Counted from the first letter of the stretch, positions 1-8,352 are shown. The stretch is 64,000 nucleotides of DNA from Sphingobacterium bambusae (GCF_033955345.1 NZ_CP138332.1:2418001-2482000), one strand, 5' to 3'. A program made the numbers and translations. The notes: generated by a model not told the origin, from the sequence alone.

Positions 1-831
1 GTTCATAGCATAAACGGGGAATCCTAAACGATCACCATCCCTTTTACTCAGTTTGCCATTGCCATCGGGTTTTAAGATCAGCGGCAGATGCGCCCATGAC
101 GGCATCGTGTCTTTCCAGCCTAAATATTCCCATAACAAGATGTGTACCGGCGCCGACGGCAACCATTCCTCACCACGAAACACGTGGGAGATATCCATAT
201 TTTTATCGTCGACAACGACCGCAAGGTGGTATGTGGGCATTCCATCCGCTTTCAGCAAAACCTTATCATCTACCAAGCTAGTTTCAAATGAAACACGTCC
301 ACGAATCATATCTTCGAAAGATACCGTTTCGTCGACGGGCATCTTGATCCGGATCGTATGGGCGACGCCATCGGCCAACAAAGCAACCGTTTCTGCGGCA
401 GGCAAACTCAACGAGTTGCGCAATCCCAATCGGTTTTCATGTGAATAGCGAAAATTTGGATGGACTTTCCGTTGTTCTTCCAGTTCCTCTGCCGTGTCGA
501 AAGCATAATATGCAAAGCCAGCCGCAACCAGCTGTTCCGCATACTGTCGATACGAAGGCTTACGCTCGCTTTGACGATAGGGGCCATAGCTTCCCGGATT
601 GTTCGGGCTCTCATCGGCTTTAATGCCACACCAATCTAAACATTCTGTTATATAATCTTCCGCACCAGGCACAAAGCGTGTCTGATCGGTATCTTCGATC
701 CGCAAAATAAAATCGCCCCCATGGTGGCGCGCAAAAAGATAATTAAACAAGGCCGTGCGTACACCTCCCAGGTGTAGTCCGCCCGTCGGGCTCGGCGCAA
801 AGCGCACCCTAACTTTTCTCTGCAAACTCAT
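1..831 (-). CDS. gltX: Glutamate--tRNA ligase, N-terminal 277 codons (cut by window edge)
   Basis: Charges tRNA-Glu with glutamate in the cytoplasm, using ATP. Reading back from the ATG at 831 gives an uninterrupted class I synthetase catalytic domain. The [13 protein letters not shown] stretch (residues 11-23) holds the HIGH-type ATP site. LRIEDTDQ follows in the usual glutamyl synthetase position, and KLSKR (residues 260-264) is the KMSKS-type loop. The anticodon-binding C-terminal half lies beyond position 1. The gene is divergent from the histidine kinase at 928, with 96 bp between them. A non-discriminating GluRS cannot be ruled out without the C-terminal half, and a GlnRS is less likely because the motif details are of GluRS type. 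Confidence 0.93.
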   Translation of the reverse strand, partial: MSLQRKVRVRFAPSPTGGLHLGGVRTALFNYLFARHHGGDFILRIEDTDQTRFVPGAEDYITECLDWCGIKADESPNNPGSYGPYRQSERKPSYRQYAEQLVAAGFAYYAFDTAEELEEQRKVHPNFRYSHENRLGLRNSLSLPAAETVALLADGVAHTIRIKMPVDETVSFEDMIRGRVSFETSLVDDKVLLKADGMPTYHLAVVVDDKNMDISHVFRGEEWLPSAPVHILLWEYLGWKDTMPSWAHLPLILKPDGNGKLSKRDGDRLGFPVYAMN

Positions 832-836
832 AACCG

Positions 837-844
837 CAAAACTA
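837..844 (-). promoter_or_regulatory. Possible -7 promoter element for gltX
   Basis: The minus strand reads TAGTTTTG, an exact TAnnTTTG match. It lies only 5 bases before the gltX ATG, so if it is used the transcript would start at or within a few bases of the start codon. No convincing distal element was found, and chance is a fair alternative. Confidence 0.3.
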
Positions 845-927
845 CGAATTTATCACGGAAACGCCGTACCTCACACATTGATGCCTATCTTTTTACGAAT
901 GTCAAAAAAATGCCTATTTTGTAGACC

Positions 928-2172
928 ATGATGATAAACAAGGACCGTCTCTATCAATACGACACCAAGCAGCGCTGGAAAGTATCCCTGTTCCTATTTG
1001 CCGCACTCATTGCTGGCGCCTCCTTATTTTACACCAACTACCTTGTAAAAAGTCTTTCCAAATCGGAGCGCACCAAGGCCGAGGTATGGGCAATGAGCAC
1101 ACGCAGCATCATCACTATGCCCGATGTGGACGACCAATTCATCAGTTTTGTATACGCTGTTCGAGATAGTCTTTCCATTCCCGCGATCATTACCAACGAA
1201 AAGGGAGGCATCATCTTTTGGCGCGATCTGGATTCAACAAAAACAAACATCAAAGAACATGCAGATTCAGCGAACGACAATATACATTACGACCCGATTT
1301 ATTTTGAGAAACAGCTCGCCACCATGAAGCGAAACCATGCCCCTATCGCGTTACATCTCGATACTGGAGAAATTTGGTCGGTATACTATCGCGATTCAGA
1401 TGCTTTACGTCAGCTTCGCATATTTCCGTACCTGCAACTTTCTCTCATTGCCTTGTTTCTCATTATTGCTTATACCGTCTTCAATTCCATTAAAAAAACC
1501 GAGCAAAATCTCGTTTGGGTAGGTATGGCCAAGGAAGCAGCACATCAATTGGGAACGCCTATTTCCTCCCTTATGGGCTGGCTGGAGTTGGTACGCACCA
1601 AGTTCGACGCCGAAAATGACAGCATCCTTAACGAGATGGAACGCGATGTGAAACGCTTAGAGATCGTTGCCGATCGCTTCTCGAAAATAGGATCAATCCC
1701 CACACTGACCAGTCAAGTGGTTTATCCGGTTATCCAAGAATTTATACACTATTTTCGGGTACGCACCAGTGAGAAAATATCCTTTGAACTAACGGGAGAC
1801 AACACGGTGGAAGCGAAACTAAATGTGCAGCTTTTCGACTGGATCATCGAGAATTTACTGAAAAATGCAGTCAATGCAATCGATTCCGAAGGAAAAATAG
1901 TTGTCAACATCATAGATAACATTGCAAAAGAGGAAATTTTTATAGACATTAGCGATACCGGAAGAGGAATTCCAAAGTCAAATTTTGACACCATCTTTCA
2001 ACCGGGTTTTACAACCCGAAAACGAGGCTGGGGACTTGGTCTTAGTTTGACCAAGCGTATGGTAGATTACCATCAAGGACAGATATTTGTAAAGGAATCA
2101 GAAATAGGCAAAGGAACAACATTTAGAATCATACTTAAAAGCAATCTTCGATATGAACCCACTCAAGTCTGA
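928..2172 (+). CDS. Membrane sensor histidine kinase, orphan
   Basis: A 414-residue two-component sensor kinase. Transmembrane segments lie at about residues 20-38 and 168-186 and enclose an extracytoplasmic sensor region of about 130 residues. The H-box is HQLGTPISSLMGW with phospho-acceptor His206. The ATPase domain shows the N box NLLKNAVNA (Asn313), G1 box DTGRGIP (343-349) and G2 box GWGLGLS (367-373). No HAMP domain is obvious between the second membrane segment and the H-box. No response regulator lies next to it. Its last 20 bases overlap the DinB gene, so the two are probably translated together. The signal and the partner regulator are unknown. Confidence 0.9.
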   Translation: MMINKDRLYQYDTKQRWKVSLFLFAALIAGASLFYTNYLVKSLSKSERTKAEVWAMSTRSIITMPDVDDQFISFVYAVRDSLSIPAIITNEKGGIIFWRDLDSTKTNIKEHADSANDNIHYDPIYFEKQLATMKRNHAPIALHLDTGEIWSVYYRDSDALRQLRIFPYLQLSLIALFLIIAYTVFNSIKKTEQNLVWVGMAKEAAHQLGTPISSLMGWLELVRTKFDAENDSILNEMERDVKRLEIVADRFSKIGSIPTLTSQVVYPVIQEFIHYFRVRTSEKISFELTGDNTVEAKLNVQLFDWIIENLLKNAVNAIDSEGKIVVNIIDNIAKEEIFIDISDTGRGIPKSNFDTIFQPGFTTRKRGWGLGLSLTKRMVDYHQGQIFVKESEIGKGTTFRIILKSNLRYEPTQV

Positions 2173-2695
2173 CGAATATCCAGCTATTTATACCGATTAC
2201 ATCGAAAATGTCGTTGGCCCTGTGCTAGAAGAATTGCAGGAACAATTGACCAGCTTCCCCGAATTTATCCAAGGCATCACGGAAGATCGTGGCGACTTTA
2301 GCTATGCGGAAGGAAAGTGGACAGTTAAAGAAGTTCTTTGCCATATTTTGGATACTGAGCGGGTGATGGCCTACAGAGCCCTGCGTTTTGCCCGCAACGA
2401 CATGACAGAATTGGCGCCATTCGAGCAAGATGAATTTGTACAGAATGGACGTCATAATGAACGTTCATTATCCAGTATCGCAGAAGAATTTACCTACCTG
2501 CGGAAAGCTAATCTTTTGCTGTTTGACACTTTCAACGAGACGGAGTTGGCACGAAAGGGAATGGCATCTGGCCGTTTGATAACCGTAAAAGCATTTTTGT
2601 ATGTCATCGCGGGACATCTTACGCATCATCGCATTATCCTAAAAGAGCGGTATTTAAGCAACGAAAACATCGAGCATGCCGAACATCTGGTTTAA
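2153..2695 (+). CDS. DinB-superfamily (DinB_2-like) putative metal-binding protein
   Basis: A 180-residue four-helix-bundle protein of the DinB/YfiT type. The family usually binds a divalent metal through three histidines. Here these are His64 (in CHILDTERV) and two of His155/158/159 (in GHLTHHRIILKERY), which is the typical spacing. The WTVKEVLCHILD stretch and the terminal KERY are family hallmarks. Relatives act as thiol-dependent S-transferases or have no known role, so the reaction is not assignable. The start codon lies inside the end of the kinase gene and the 3' end overlaps the thioesterase gene by 20 bp, which places it as the middle gene of a three-gene operon. Confidence 0.85.
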   Translation: MNPLKSDEYPAIYTDYIENVVGPVLEELQEQLTSFPEFIQGITEDRGDFSYAEGKWTVKEVLCHILDTERVMAYRALRFARNDMTELAPFEQDEFVQNGRHNERSLSSIAEEFTYLRKANLLLFDTFNETELARKGMASGRLITVKAFLYVIAGHLTHHRIILKERYLSNENIEHAEHLV

Positions 2696-3104
2696 AGAGC
2701 ATTCACTGGAAGAAGTGAATAGTATTTTCCAAACATTCATGACCGGGTACTTAGACATCAAGGCTATAGAAATCCGCGAGGATGCTCTTGTTGTCAGCAT
2801 GCCGGTTACGGATAAGGTAAGGCAGCCCTTCGGAATCCTACATGGTGGAGCATCAGTCGTGCTAGCGGAATCGGCAGGGAGTGTAGCCTCCAACCTGGTG
2901 ATCGATGCTGAGCAGTACGCTGGTGTAGGGATGGAAGTAAATGCCAACCACCTTAAATCGGTGCACGGAGGAACGCTAATCGCAATTTGTTCTCCTCTTC
3001 ATCTGGGCCAAAAAAGCCATGTTTGGGACATCAAGATAAGTGATGAGAGTGATCGGCTGATTTGCGTATCTCGATTGACAGTCGCCATCATTGAAAAAAA
3101 ATAA
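2676..3104 (+). CDS. Hotdog-fold acyl-CoA thioesterase, PaaI/YdiI type
   Basis: A 142-residue single hotdog domain of the PaaI/YdiI (4HBT) family, which hydrolyses acyl- or aryl-CoA thioesters in the cytoplasm. The active-site signature is LHGGASVVLAESAG, with His56, Gly57, Gly58 and the catalytic acidic residue Glu65. The KVRQPFGILHGG lead-in matches enzymes that cleave 1,4-dihydroxy-2-naphthoyl-CoA in menaquinone synthesis. That substrate is an inference, and no other men genes lie nearby. It is the last gene of the kinase-DinB-thioesterase operon, and a hairpin terminator follows about 80 bp downstream. Confidence 0.87.
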   Translation: MPNIWFKEHSLEEVNSIFQTFMTGYLDIKAIEIREDALVVSMPVTDKVRQPFGILHGGASVVLAESAGSVASNLVIDAEQYAGVGMEVNANHLKSVHGGTLIAICSPLHLGQKSHVWDIKISDESDRLICVSRLTVAIIEKK

Positions 3105-3184
3105 CATTTTTTTAAAACAATATCCACATCTACATTGTATTATATACAAATACCATTAATTGGTTTTATGATACGGTTTAGGTT

Positions 3185-3217
3185 TTAGCGAGACTCCGCC
3201 CAACGTAGTCTCGCTAA
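3185..3217 (+). terminator. Intrinsic terminator after the thioesterase operon
   Basis: A perfect 11-bp stem, TTAGCGAGACT with AGTCTCGCTAA, closes an 11-base loop and is followed by CTTTTT. It sits 80 bp past the thioesterase stop and 140 bp before the next start. Confidence 0.75.
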
Positions 3218-3356
3218 CTTTTTACAGTAAGCAATCGTTTGATCCGCTTTTCCTGTTCAAAATGTCAATATATTTTATTAGTCTTGTATTACGATAGTAA
3301 AAGTGCAACTGCGCTCTCCGTATCCATAAACACAAAGACTAACAAATTAAAGAAAA

Positions 3357-4634
3357 ATGACTTCAACACCAACTGGAAAAACAGAGTTTCGCCCCATGGC
3401 AATATGCTGCGCGCTATTCTTTATCCTCGGCTTTATCACATGGGCAAATGGAACACTTATTCCTTTCTTAAAAATTGCCTGTAACCTAGAAACTGATTTG
3501 CAAGCCTTTTTTGTCACCTTCGCTTCCTATATCGCTTACTTCTTCCTCGCCATCCCAAGCTCTTGGATACTGAAGAAAATAGGATTTCAAAATGGGTTGG
3601 TGGTCAGTCTAATAATTTTGGGATTAGGATCATTGGTTTTTATTCCCGCTGCTGATAACAGAAGCTATGGACTTTTTCTAGCGGGCATTTTCATTCAGGG
3701 TTCAGGCATGGCTTTACTCCAAACGGCAGTTAACCCGTATCTGAGTATTATAGGCCCTATTGATAGCGCAGCACAGCGTATATCGATTGCAGGATTTTTC
3801 AATAAGACGGCGGGTATTATCGTGCCGATACTTTTTGGTACGCTATTTTTAAAAGATGCAGGAAAGGTAACTGCACAGTTAGAAGCAGCCACGGATGTAA
3901 ATGCTCAAAACGCAATTTTGGACGGCCTAATTGCTCGTGTGCACACTCCCTACATCTCTTTGGCTGTCATCTTTGTCGCGTTTGCGATTTTCTTGAAATT
4001 CACTAAACTGCCTGAAGTAGATGTCGATGCAGAAGATGAAAGCGATGCAACACAAGTTTTGGTACGTAAAACTAGCGTTTTTCAATTTCCACACTTATTC
4101 TTGGGCTCCTTAGCCATCTTCTTTTGCGTTGCCGTGGAGGTTATGGCCGGCGATATTATCGGTGTTTATGGTCGAGAATTAAATGTAAATAGCTTCTTTG
4201 TAACGTATGCGACCGCCTTTACATTACTATGTATGCTCTTTGGTTACATCGTTGGTATCATTGCCATTCCTAGATTTGTGTCGCAACAATTTGCGCTTCG
4301 AATATGCACTATCGTGGGATTACTCTTTACGACAATTTCTGTTTTTACGACAGGCACAACCTCTTTCATATTTGTTGCATTACTAGGCGTAGCAAACTCC
4401 CTGATGTGGCCAGCCATCTTCCCCCTTGGGATCAAAGGCTTAGGTCGTTTTACGAAAACTGGGTCAGCAATCATGATTATGGGTATTGCTGGTGGAGCTA
4501 TTTGGCCTCTGATATACGGTTTATTAAAGGATACCTTGCATGTAGACTTTCAGCATGCCTTTCTTTATGCTATGATTCCGGCCTACCTCTACATCCTTTT
4601 CTTTGCTGTAAAAGGACACCGTTTAGGTAAATAG
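3357..4634 (+). CDS. Sugar:proton symporter of the FucP/GluP MFS family
   Basis: A 425-residue major facilitator protein of the fucose/glucose-galactose permease branch. It imports a monosaccharide across the inner membrane, driven by protons or sodium. About twelve hydrophobic segments are visible. Branch hallmarks are ALFFILGFITWANGTLIPFLK near the N-terminus and LLQTAVNPYLSIIGP in the first half. Which sugar it carries cannot be read from the sequence. It stands alone between two terminators, so it is probably a single-gene unit. No catabolic genes or regulator flank it except the decayed AraC gene immediately downstream, which may once have been related. Confidence 0.88.
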   Translation: MTSTPTGKTEFRPMAICCALFFILGFITWANGTLIPFLKIACNLETDLQAFFVTFASYIAYFFLAIPSSWILKKIGFQNGLVVSLIILGLGSLVFIPAADNRSYGLFLAGIFIQGSGMALLQTAVNPYLSIIGPIDSAAQRISIAGFFNKTAGIIVPILFGTLFLKDAGKVTAQLEAATDVNAQNAILDGLIARVHTPYISLAVIFVAFAIFLKFTKLPEVDVDAEDESDATQVLVRKTSVFQFPHLFLGSLAIFFCVAVEVMAGDIIGVYGRELNVNSFFVTYATAFTLLCMLFGYIVGIIAIPRFVSQQFALRICTIVGLLFTTISVFTTGTTSFIFVALLGVANSLMWPAIFPLGIKGLGRFTKTGSAIMIMGIAGGAIWPLIYGLLKDTLHVDFQHAFLYAMIPAYLYILFFAVKGHRLGK

Positions 4635-4689
4635 TTTTTTACGGTTCGACGAGAGTGACCTGATACAGGCGCTCGGAAAAGAATACTTT

Positions 4690-4734
4690 AAAGGCTTGTT
4701 CAGCTGCTTAATGCTAAGCGTTGAACAAGCCTTT
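4690..4734 (+). terminator. Strong intrinsic terminator after the MFS gene
   Basis: A perfect 13-bp stem, AAAGGCTTGTTCA with TGAACAAGCCTTT, encloses a 19-base loop that can itself fold (GCTTA/TAAGC). TTCTTTTT follows. It lies 55 bp past the transporter stop. Confidence 0.88.
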
Positions 4735-4839
4735 TCTTTTTCCTTTACACAGCTATGTTGTTTGATTAGTCCGCCTCACTCCAACAGCGATAGCGTAGAT
4801 TTCTCCAACAGGATCTCCCGATGCTCCCCTTCCCCTAGG

Positions 4840-5186
4840 TACAGAACGTTTATAAACAATCTAACTCTCGCTTTGTCTTATATGATCAAACATCCGGAAG
4901 AGAAAATCACCGTCGCTCAACTAACTGGCTGACGTAGCACAGCTCTCTCCATATCTTTTTTTCCGCAGCGCCTATGAAATGACACCACTGCAATACCTGA
5001 CGTGCCCACGATTAAAGTAAGCTTCTTCGCTGTTAAAGAAGTCAACGAGCACGGTGGGCAACATCGTGCCCCAATTTGGCTTTGATAATGAGAGCGCTTT
5101 TATACATTTACTCAAAAGAATTTGGAATGACGCCAATAGCCTATCGGAGGGCGTTTGGAGAAAAGAACTCGAAAGCGAGTAAGTAA
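4840..5186 (+). pseudogene. Decayed AraC-family transcriptional regulator, C-terminal HTH part
   Basis: Translation shows a double helix-turn-helix of AraC/XylS type broken across three frames. Frame one reads SYMIKHPEEKITVAQLTG and then stops at 4930. The next frame resumes with LADVAQLSPYLFFRSAYEM and TPLQYLTCPRLK, meets a stop, then continues ASSLLKK and VGNIVPQFGFDNESAFIH up to KRIWN. A further shift at about 5127 gives MTPIAYRRAFGEKNSKASK and a stop at 5184-5186. These match the SPxYLFRxF, PLQYLxxxRL, GFxxxSxFxRxFKR and MTPxxYR consensus positions in order. At least two frameshifts and one or more stops are needed, so the gene is dead. The sensor half upstream is not recognisable, and the 5' boundary is approximate. 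Confidence 0.82.
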
Positions 5187-5193
5187 ACAAGGG
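5184..5193. repeat. 10-bp direct repeat bracketing the 21-bp array (second copy 5815-5824)
   Basis: TAAACAAGGG occurs once at the left edge of the tandem array, where its TAA is the last stop codon of the AraC pseudogene. It occurs again at the right edge, where its GGG begins the terminator hairpin. Removing everything between the copies would place the AraC stop directly beside the shared convergent terminator. Confidence 0.7.
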
Positions 5194-5818
5194 TTCTTGA
5201 CGGGCCATAAAGGGTTCCTGACGAGCCGTAAAGGGTTCTTGACAGGCCATAAAGAGTTCCTGACGAGCCGTAAAGGGTTCCTGACGAGCCGTAAAGGGCT
5301 CTTGACGAGCCGTAAAGGGCTCTTGACGAGCCGTAAAGGGTTCCTGACGAGCCGTAAAGGGTTCCTGACGAACCGTAAAGGGTTCTTGATGAGCCGTAAA
5401 GGGTTCCTGACGAGCCGTAAAGGGTTCTTGACCAGCCGTAAAGGATTCTTGACCAGTCGTAAAGGGTTCTTGACCAGCCGTAAAGGATTCTTGACCAGCC
5501 GTAAAGGATTCTTGACCAGCCGTAAAGGATTCTTGACCAGCCGTAAAGGATTCTTGACCAGTCGTAAAGGGTTCTTGACCAGCCGTAAAGGATTCTTGAC
5601 CAGTCGTAAAGGGTTCTTGACCAGTCGTAAAGGGTTCTTGACGAGCCATAAAGGGTTCCTGACGAGCCGTAAAGGGTTCCTGACGAGCCGTAAAGGGTTC
5701 CTGACGAGCCGTGAAGGGTTCCTGACGAGCCGTAAAGGGTTCTTGACGAGCCGTGAAGGGTTCTTGACGAGCCGTGAAGAGTTCCTGACGGGCGGTAAAG
5801 GGTTCTTTACTGAATAAA
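5191..5818. repeat. Tandem array: 29 full copies plus a partial copy of a 21-bp unit
   Basis: The unit begins GGGTTCYTGAC and ends GAGCCGTAAA, 21 bases in all. Twenty-nine full copies run from 5191 to 5799 without a length change, and a degenerate partial copy ends at about 5818. Copies 12-21 form an inner block with C instead of G at unit position 12, often with A at position 3 (GGATTC). Outer copies are more divergent. Because 21 is divisible by three, one plus frame (heptapeptide GFLTSRK) and at least two minus frames stay open throughout. No CRISPR-type spacers exist. Each unit can form a short GGTTC/GAGCC hairpin. The function is unknown. Confidence 0.97.
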
Positions 5819-5821
5819 CAA

Positions 5822-5850
5822 GGGGAGCTACTCGCGTTGAGCAGCTCCCC
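5822..5850 (-). terminator. Terminator of the S41 protease gene, probably once shared with the AraC gene
   Basis: A 12-bp stem, GGGGAGCTACTC with GAGCAGCTCCCC, has a single A/C mismatch and a 5-base loop. On the minus strand it is followed by TTGTTTATT. It lies about 30 bp past the protease stop, and its G-rich arm overlaps the right-hand TAAACAAGGG repeat. Confidence 0.78.
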
Positions 5851-5878
5851 ACATGACCAACATCGTGTTGGATAATGC

Positions 5879-7999
5879 TTATTTTTTCACCAATTTAATA
5901 AAATCGGCAACGACATTTAAACTCTCATCAAGAACGAAATCAAACTCGGTCTTTGGTTGTGGCTCTCCTTCTTTCCAAAGCGGAAGTCCACGAAGCTCCA
6001 AGCCCTTATTAATACGTGCTCTATTTTTTGCTTTCGCTTTGTCACGTTCTTTCTGCAACTCCACTTGGTTTAGGCTAATCTCCTGAATGGAATCAAGTTT
6101 CTTAAATTCGTCGATATCTTCCAACAAATATTTATATTCCGGCGATTTTTTCATTCGTGCCTGGTGGATGCTATTTAGCTTTTGATTTACACTAACTAAA
6201 TCTGCTACACGCTTGAAAGAAGAAGCATTAATCTGATCCCAAGGTAAGGCAGACGGTTCCGAGCTTTCACCAAACTTCTCTGCTGTATACTGGGTTGGGA
6301 AAACCACATCTGGCGTAACACCCTTATGTTGCGTGCTACTTCCATTGACCCGGTAGAACTTACCCATGGTAATGTTGATCTGACCAAATTCTGGAGCACC
6401 ATTCGGGGTATCTGGGTCTTTGCTGTCACCTTTTGCTTTCAACAACAGCTTGTTGGTGGCACTGATAAAGCGAGACATCTCAATAGCCGACTGCACCGTA
6501 CCTTTACCATAGGACTGTGAGCCTAAAATTACACCACGTCCATAATCTTGGATCGCTCCCGCGAAGATTTCCGAAGCGGACGCAGAAAAACGATTGATCA
6601 AGACGCCGAACGGACCATCCCAAGATACACCTGCTTCTTCGTCGCTATCCACCTCTACGCGGTTTCTAACATCACGCACCTGTACAACTGGTCCTTTGTC
6701 GATAAACAGCCCCGTTAGCTCAATTGCTTCCTGCAAGGAACCGCCACCATTATTACGCAAATCAAGAACCACCGCATCCACTTTTTCTTGGCGTAGGGTA
6801 TCCAAAATCAAACGCACATCACGTGTCGTACTTTTGTAGTTAGGATCGCGCTTGCGATAAGCATCAAAATCAATATAGAATTTCGGCAACTTGATCAAGC
6901 CTACTTTATACATCTTGCCGTCTTCACCTTTCACCTGTTTGATTTCTTTTTGCGCAGACTCTTCCGCCACAACTATTTTCTCGCGCTTCAATGCAACCAC
7001 TTTAGGCTGTGCAGTCAACTCCTGCCCTGCGGGAATGATCTTTAAGCGCACCGTCGTTCCTTTAGGACCTTTGATTTTAGCCACCGCAGCATCTAGTCTC
7101 CATCCTATAATATCATCAAACTCACCATCGCCTTGCGCCACGCCAATAATACGATCATCCACATTGAGGCTTTTGTCTTTGAAAGCAGGTCCTCCAGCAA
7201 TAATTTCTTTAATGGTAACCATTTCGTTTTCCATCTGCAAACGCGCCCCGATTCCTTCAAATGTATTGGACATGCCTTCGTTAAAAGCCTGCGCAAACGA
7301 AGGATTGTAATACGTTGTATGTGGATCTACGGCATCTGTCAGCGAGGTCATAATAAGCTGAAAAGCATCATTTGAGTTGGTTTTCTTCGCTTGAGAGATA
7401 ATATTCTGATAGCGTTTGCGTAAGGTTTCTTTATGTTTCTCTACATCAACAGAGTCTTTCTCGGTACTCGTTAAGCGCAGGTTCAACAAATCATACTTCA
7501 CCCGCTTGCGCCACTGGTCTTTCAACTCGGCATCCGTTTTAAAGTAAGGTAGCTTCTCGCGGTAAGCGATATAGTTCTCATTGACGCTAAAGTTATGATC
7601 CGCATCAATCTGCGTTAAAGCGTACTCCATTGCTTCGAGATAACGTTTGGAATACACATTAAAAATGTAAAATGGGGCAGAAAGATCCCCTTTTCTAAAA
7701 TCTTGACTGATGGTATTTTCAAATTGCTTAAAGTCTTCAACATCCGACTCCAGTAAATAGTTACGCCCTTGATCCATAGACTTCAGCAAATTCGCAAAAA
7801 CTATACGCGATAGCGAATCCGTCATGGGCACCTTCTTATAGCTGTAGTTCTCTAAGAGATTAGCGACTTCAGACGCAATCACTTCATGCTGGGCGGAAGG
7901 CTTCAACTCCAACATCCCTTCTTCCAAATTCACACGGGGCTTTGATCCACAGGCAACGACCGATATCAATGCCAGACCAAATACTATATTCTTAAACAT
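5879..7999 (-). CDS. Carboxy-terminal processing protease (S41, Tsp/Prc type), lipoprotein
   Basis: A periplasmic serine protease that degrades or trims proteins from their C-termini. I chose the ATG at 7999 because it gives a clean lipoprotein signal, MFKNIVFGLALISVVACG, with the lipobox before Cys18. The ATG at 8023 adds eight polar residues. A PDZ domain lies in the middle. Catalytic residues align with E. coli Tsp: the nucleophile Ser in FSASASEIF, Asp in IQDYGRG and the general-base Lys in SYGKGTVQ, spaced 11 and 25 residues as in Tsp. A long C-terminal Tsp-type extension follows, and total length is 706. Single-gene unit with its own terminator. Confidence 0.92.
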   Translation of the reverse strand: MFKNIVFGLALISVVACGSKPRVNLEEGMLELKPSAQHEVIASEVANLLENYSYKKVPMTDSLSRIVFANLLKSMDQGRNYLLESDVEDFKQFENTISQDFRKGDLSAPFYIFNVYSKRYLEAMEYALTQIDADHNFSVNENYIAYREKLPYFKTDAELKDQWRKRVKYDLLNLRLTSTEKDSVDVEKHKETLRKRYQNIISQAKKTNSNDAFQLIMTSLTDAVDPHTTYYNPSFAQAFNEGMSNTFEGIGARLQMENEMVTIKEIIAGGPAFKDKSLNVDDRIIGVAQGDGEFDDIIGWRLDAAVAKIKGPKGTTVRLKIIPAGQELTAQPKVVALKREKIVVAEESAQKEIKQVKGEDGKMYKVGLIKLPKFYIDFDAYRKRDPNYKSTTRDVRLILDTLRQEKVDAVVLDLRNNGGGSLQEAIELTGLFIDKGPVVQVRDVRNRVEVDSDEEAGVSWDGPFGVLINRFSASASEIFAGAIQDYGRGVILGSQSYGKGTVQSAIEMSRFISATNKLLLKAKGDSKDPDTPNGAPEFGQINITMGKFYRVNGSSTQHKGVTPDVVFPTQYTAEKFGESSEPSALPWDQINASSFKRVADLVSVNQKLNSIHQARMKKSPEYKYLLEDIDEFKKLDSIQEISLNQVELQKERDKAKAKNRARINKGLELRGLPLWKEGEPQPKTEFDFVLDESLNVVADFIKLVKK

Positions 8000-8352
8000 A
8001 TAAGAGATTTTATTTAAATACATTAACTGTTATCCTTTCAGTACACAAGCGTTGAGCCTTGTTTTGCTCGCGCTAAAAATACTGAAAACGAACTAGAAAA
8101 TAAGAGCAACACGTAAAATAATCAACACACGCATCTTATTAAAAACTAAATTTACGTTTAGATAACCAAATATCCCGCCAAATATTGTGTAAATATATAA
8201 TTACACGGAGGGGAAGCTCACATTTAATTCATCAAAAACAGAAAATGTTAAAGTTGGTTAAAAAACGGAACGGATGTTGTTTTAACTACGCAGCAGACGG
8301 TAGTGCCAGAAAGCTTTCGCTATACGCAACCAGCCTGTAAGAAAGTTTTTTA
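8000..8352. other. Intergenic region between the divergent S41 protease and TPR genes
   Basis: About 350 AT-rich bases without a credible gene. It holds a 20-bp near-palindrome (8187-8206) and a directly repeated CCAAATAT (8166-8173 and 8178-8185) next to it. I saw no RNA gene and no clear promoter for the protease. Confidence 0.6.
8187..8206. promoter_or_regulatory. 20-bp near-palindrome, possible operator
   Basis: GTGTAAATATATAATTACAC is symmetric at 18 of 20 positions, with GTGTAA/TTACAC arms around TATATA. It lies between two divergent genes, as an operator would. No regulator is known to match it. Confidence 0.35.

Noticed and set aside
5191..5818. CRISPR array
   Set aside because: Units abut directly with no spacers, and no cas genes are present.
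5112..5852. Long minus-strand reading frames through the repeat array (RLVKNPL and RQEPFTA type)
   Set aside because: They are open only because a stop-free 21-bp unit is divisible by three. Position 7 variants change residues in both, and neither has family resemblance or a credible start. The plus frame is kept only as a hypothesis in findings, not as a gene.
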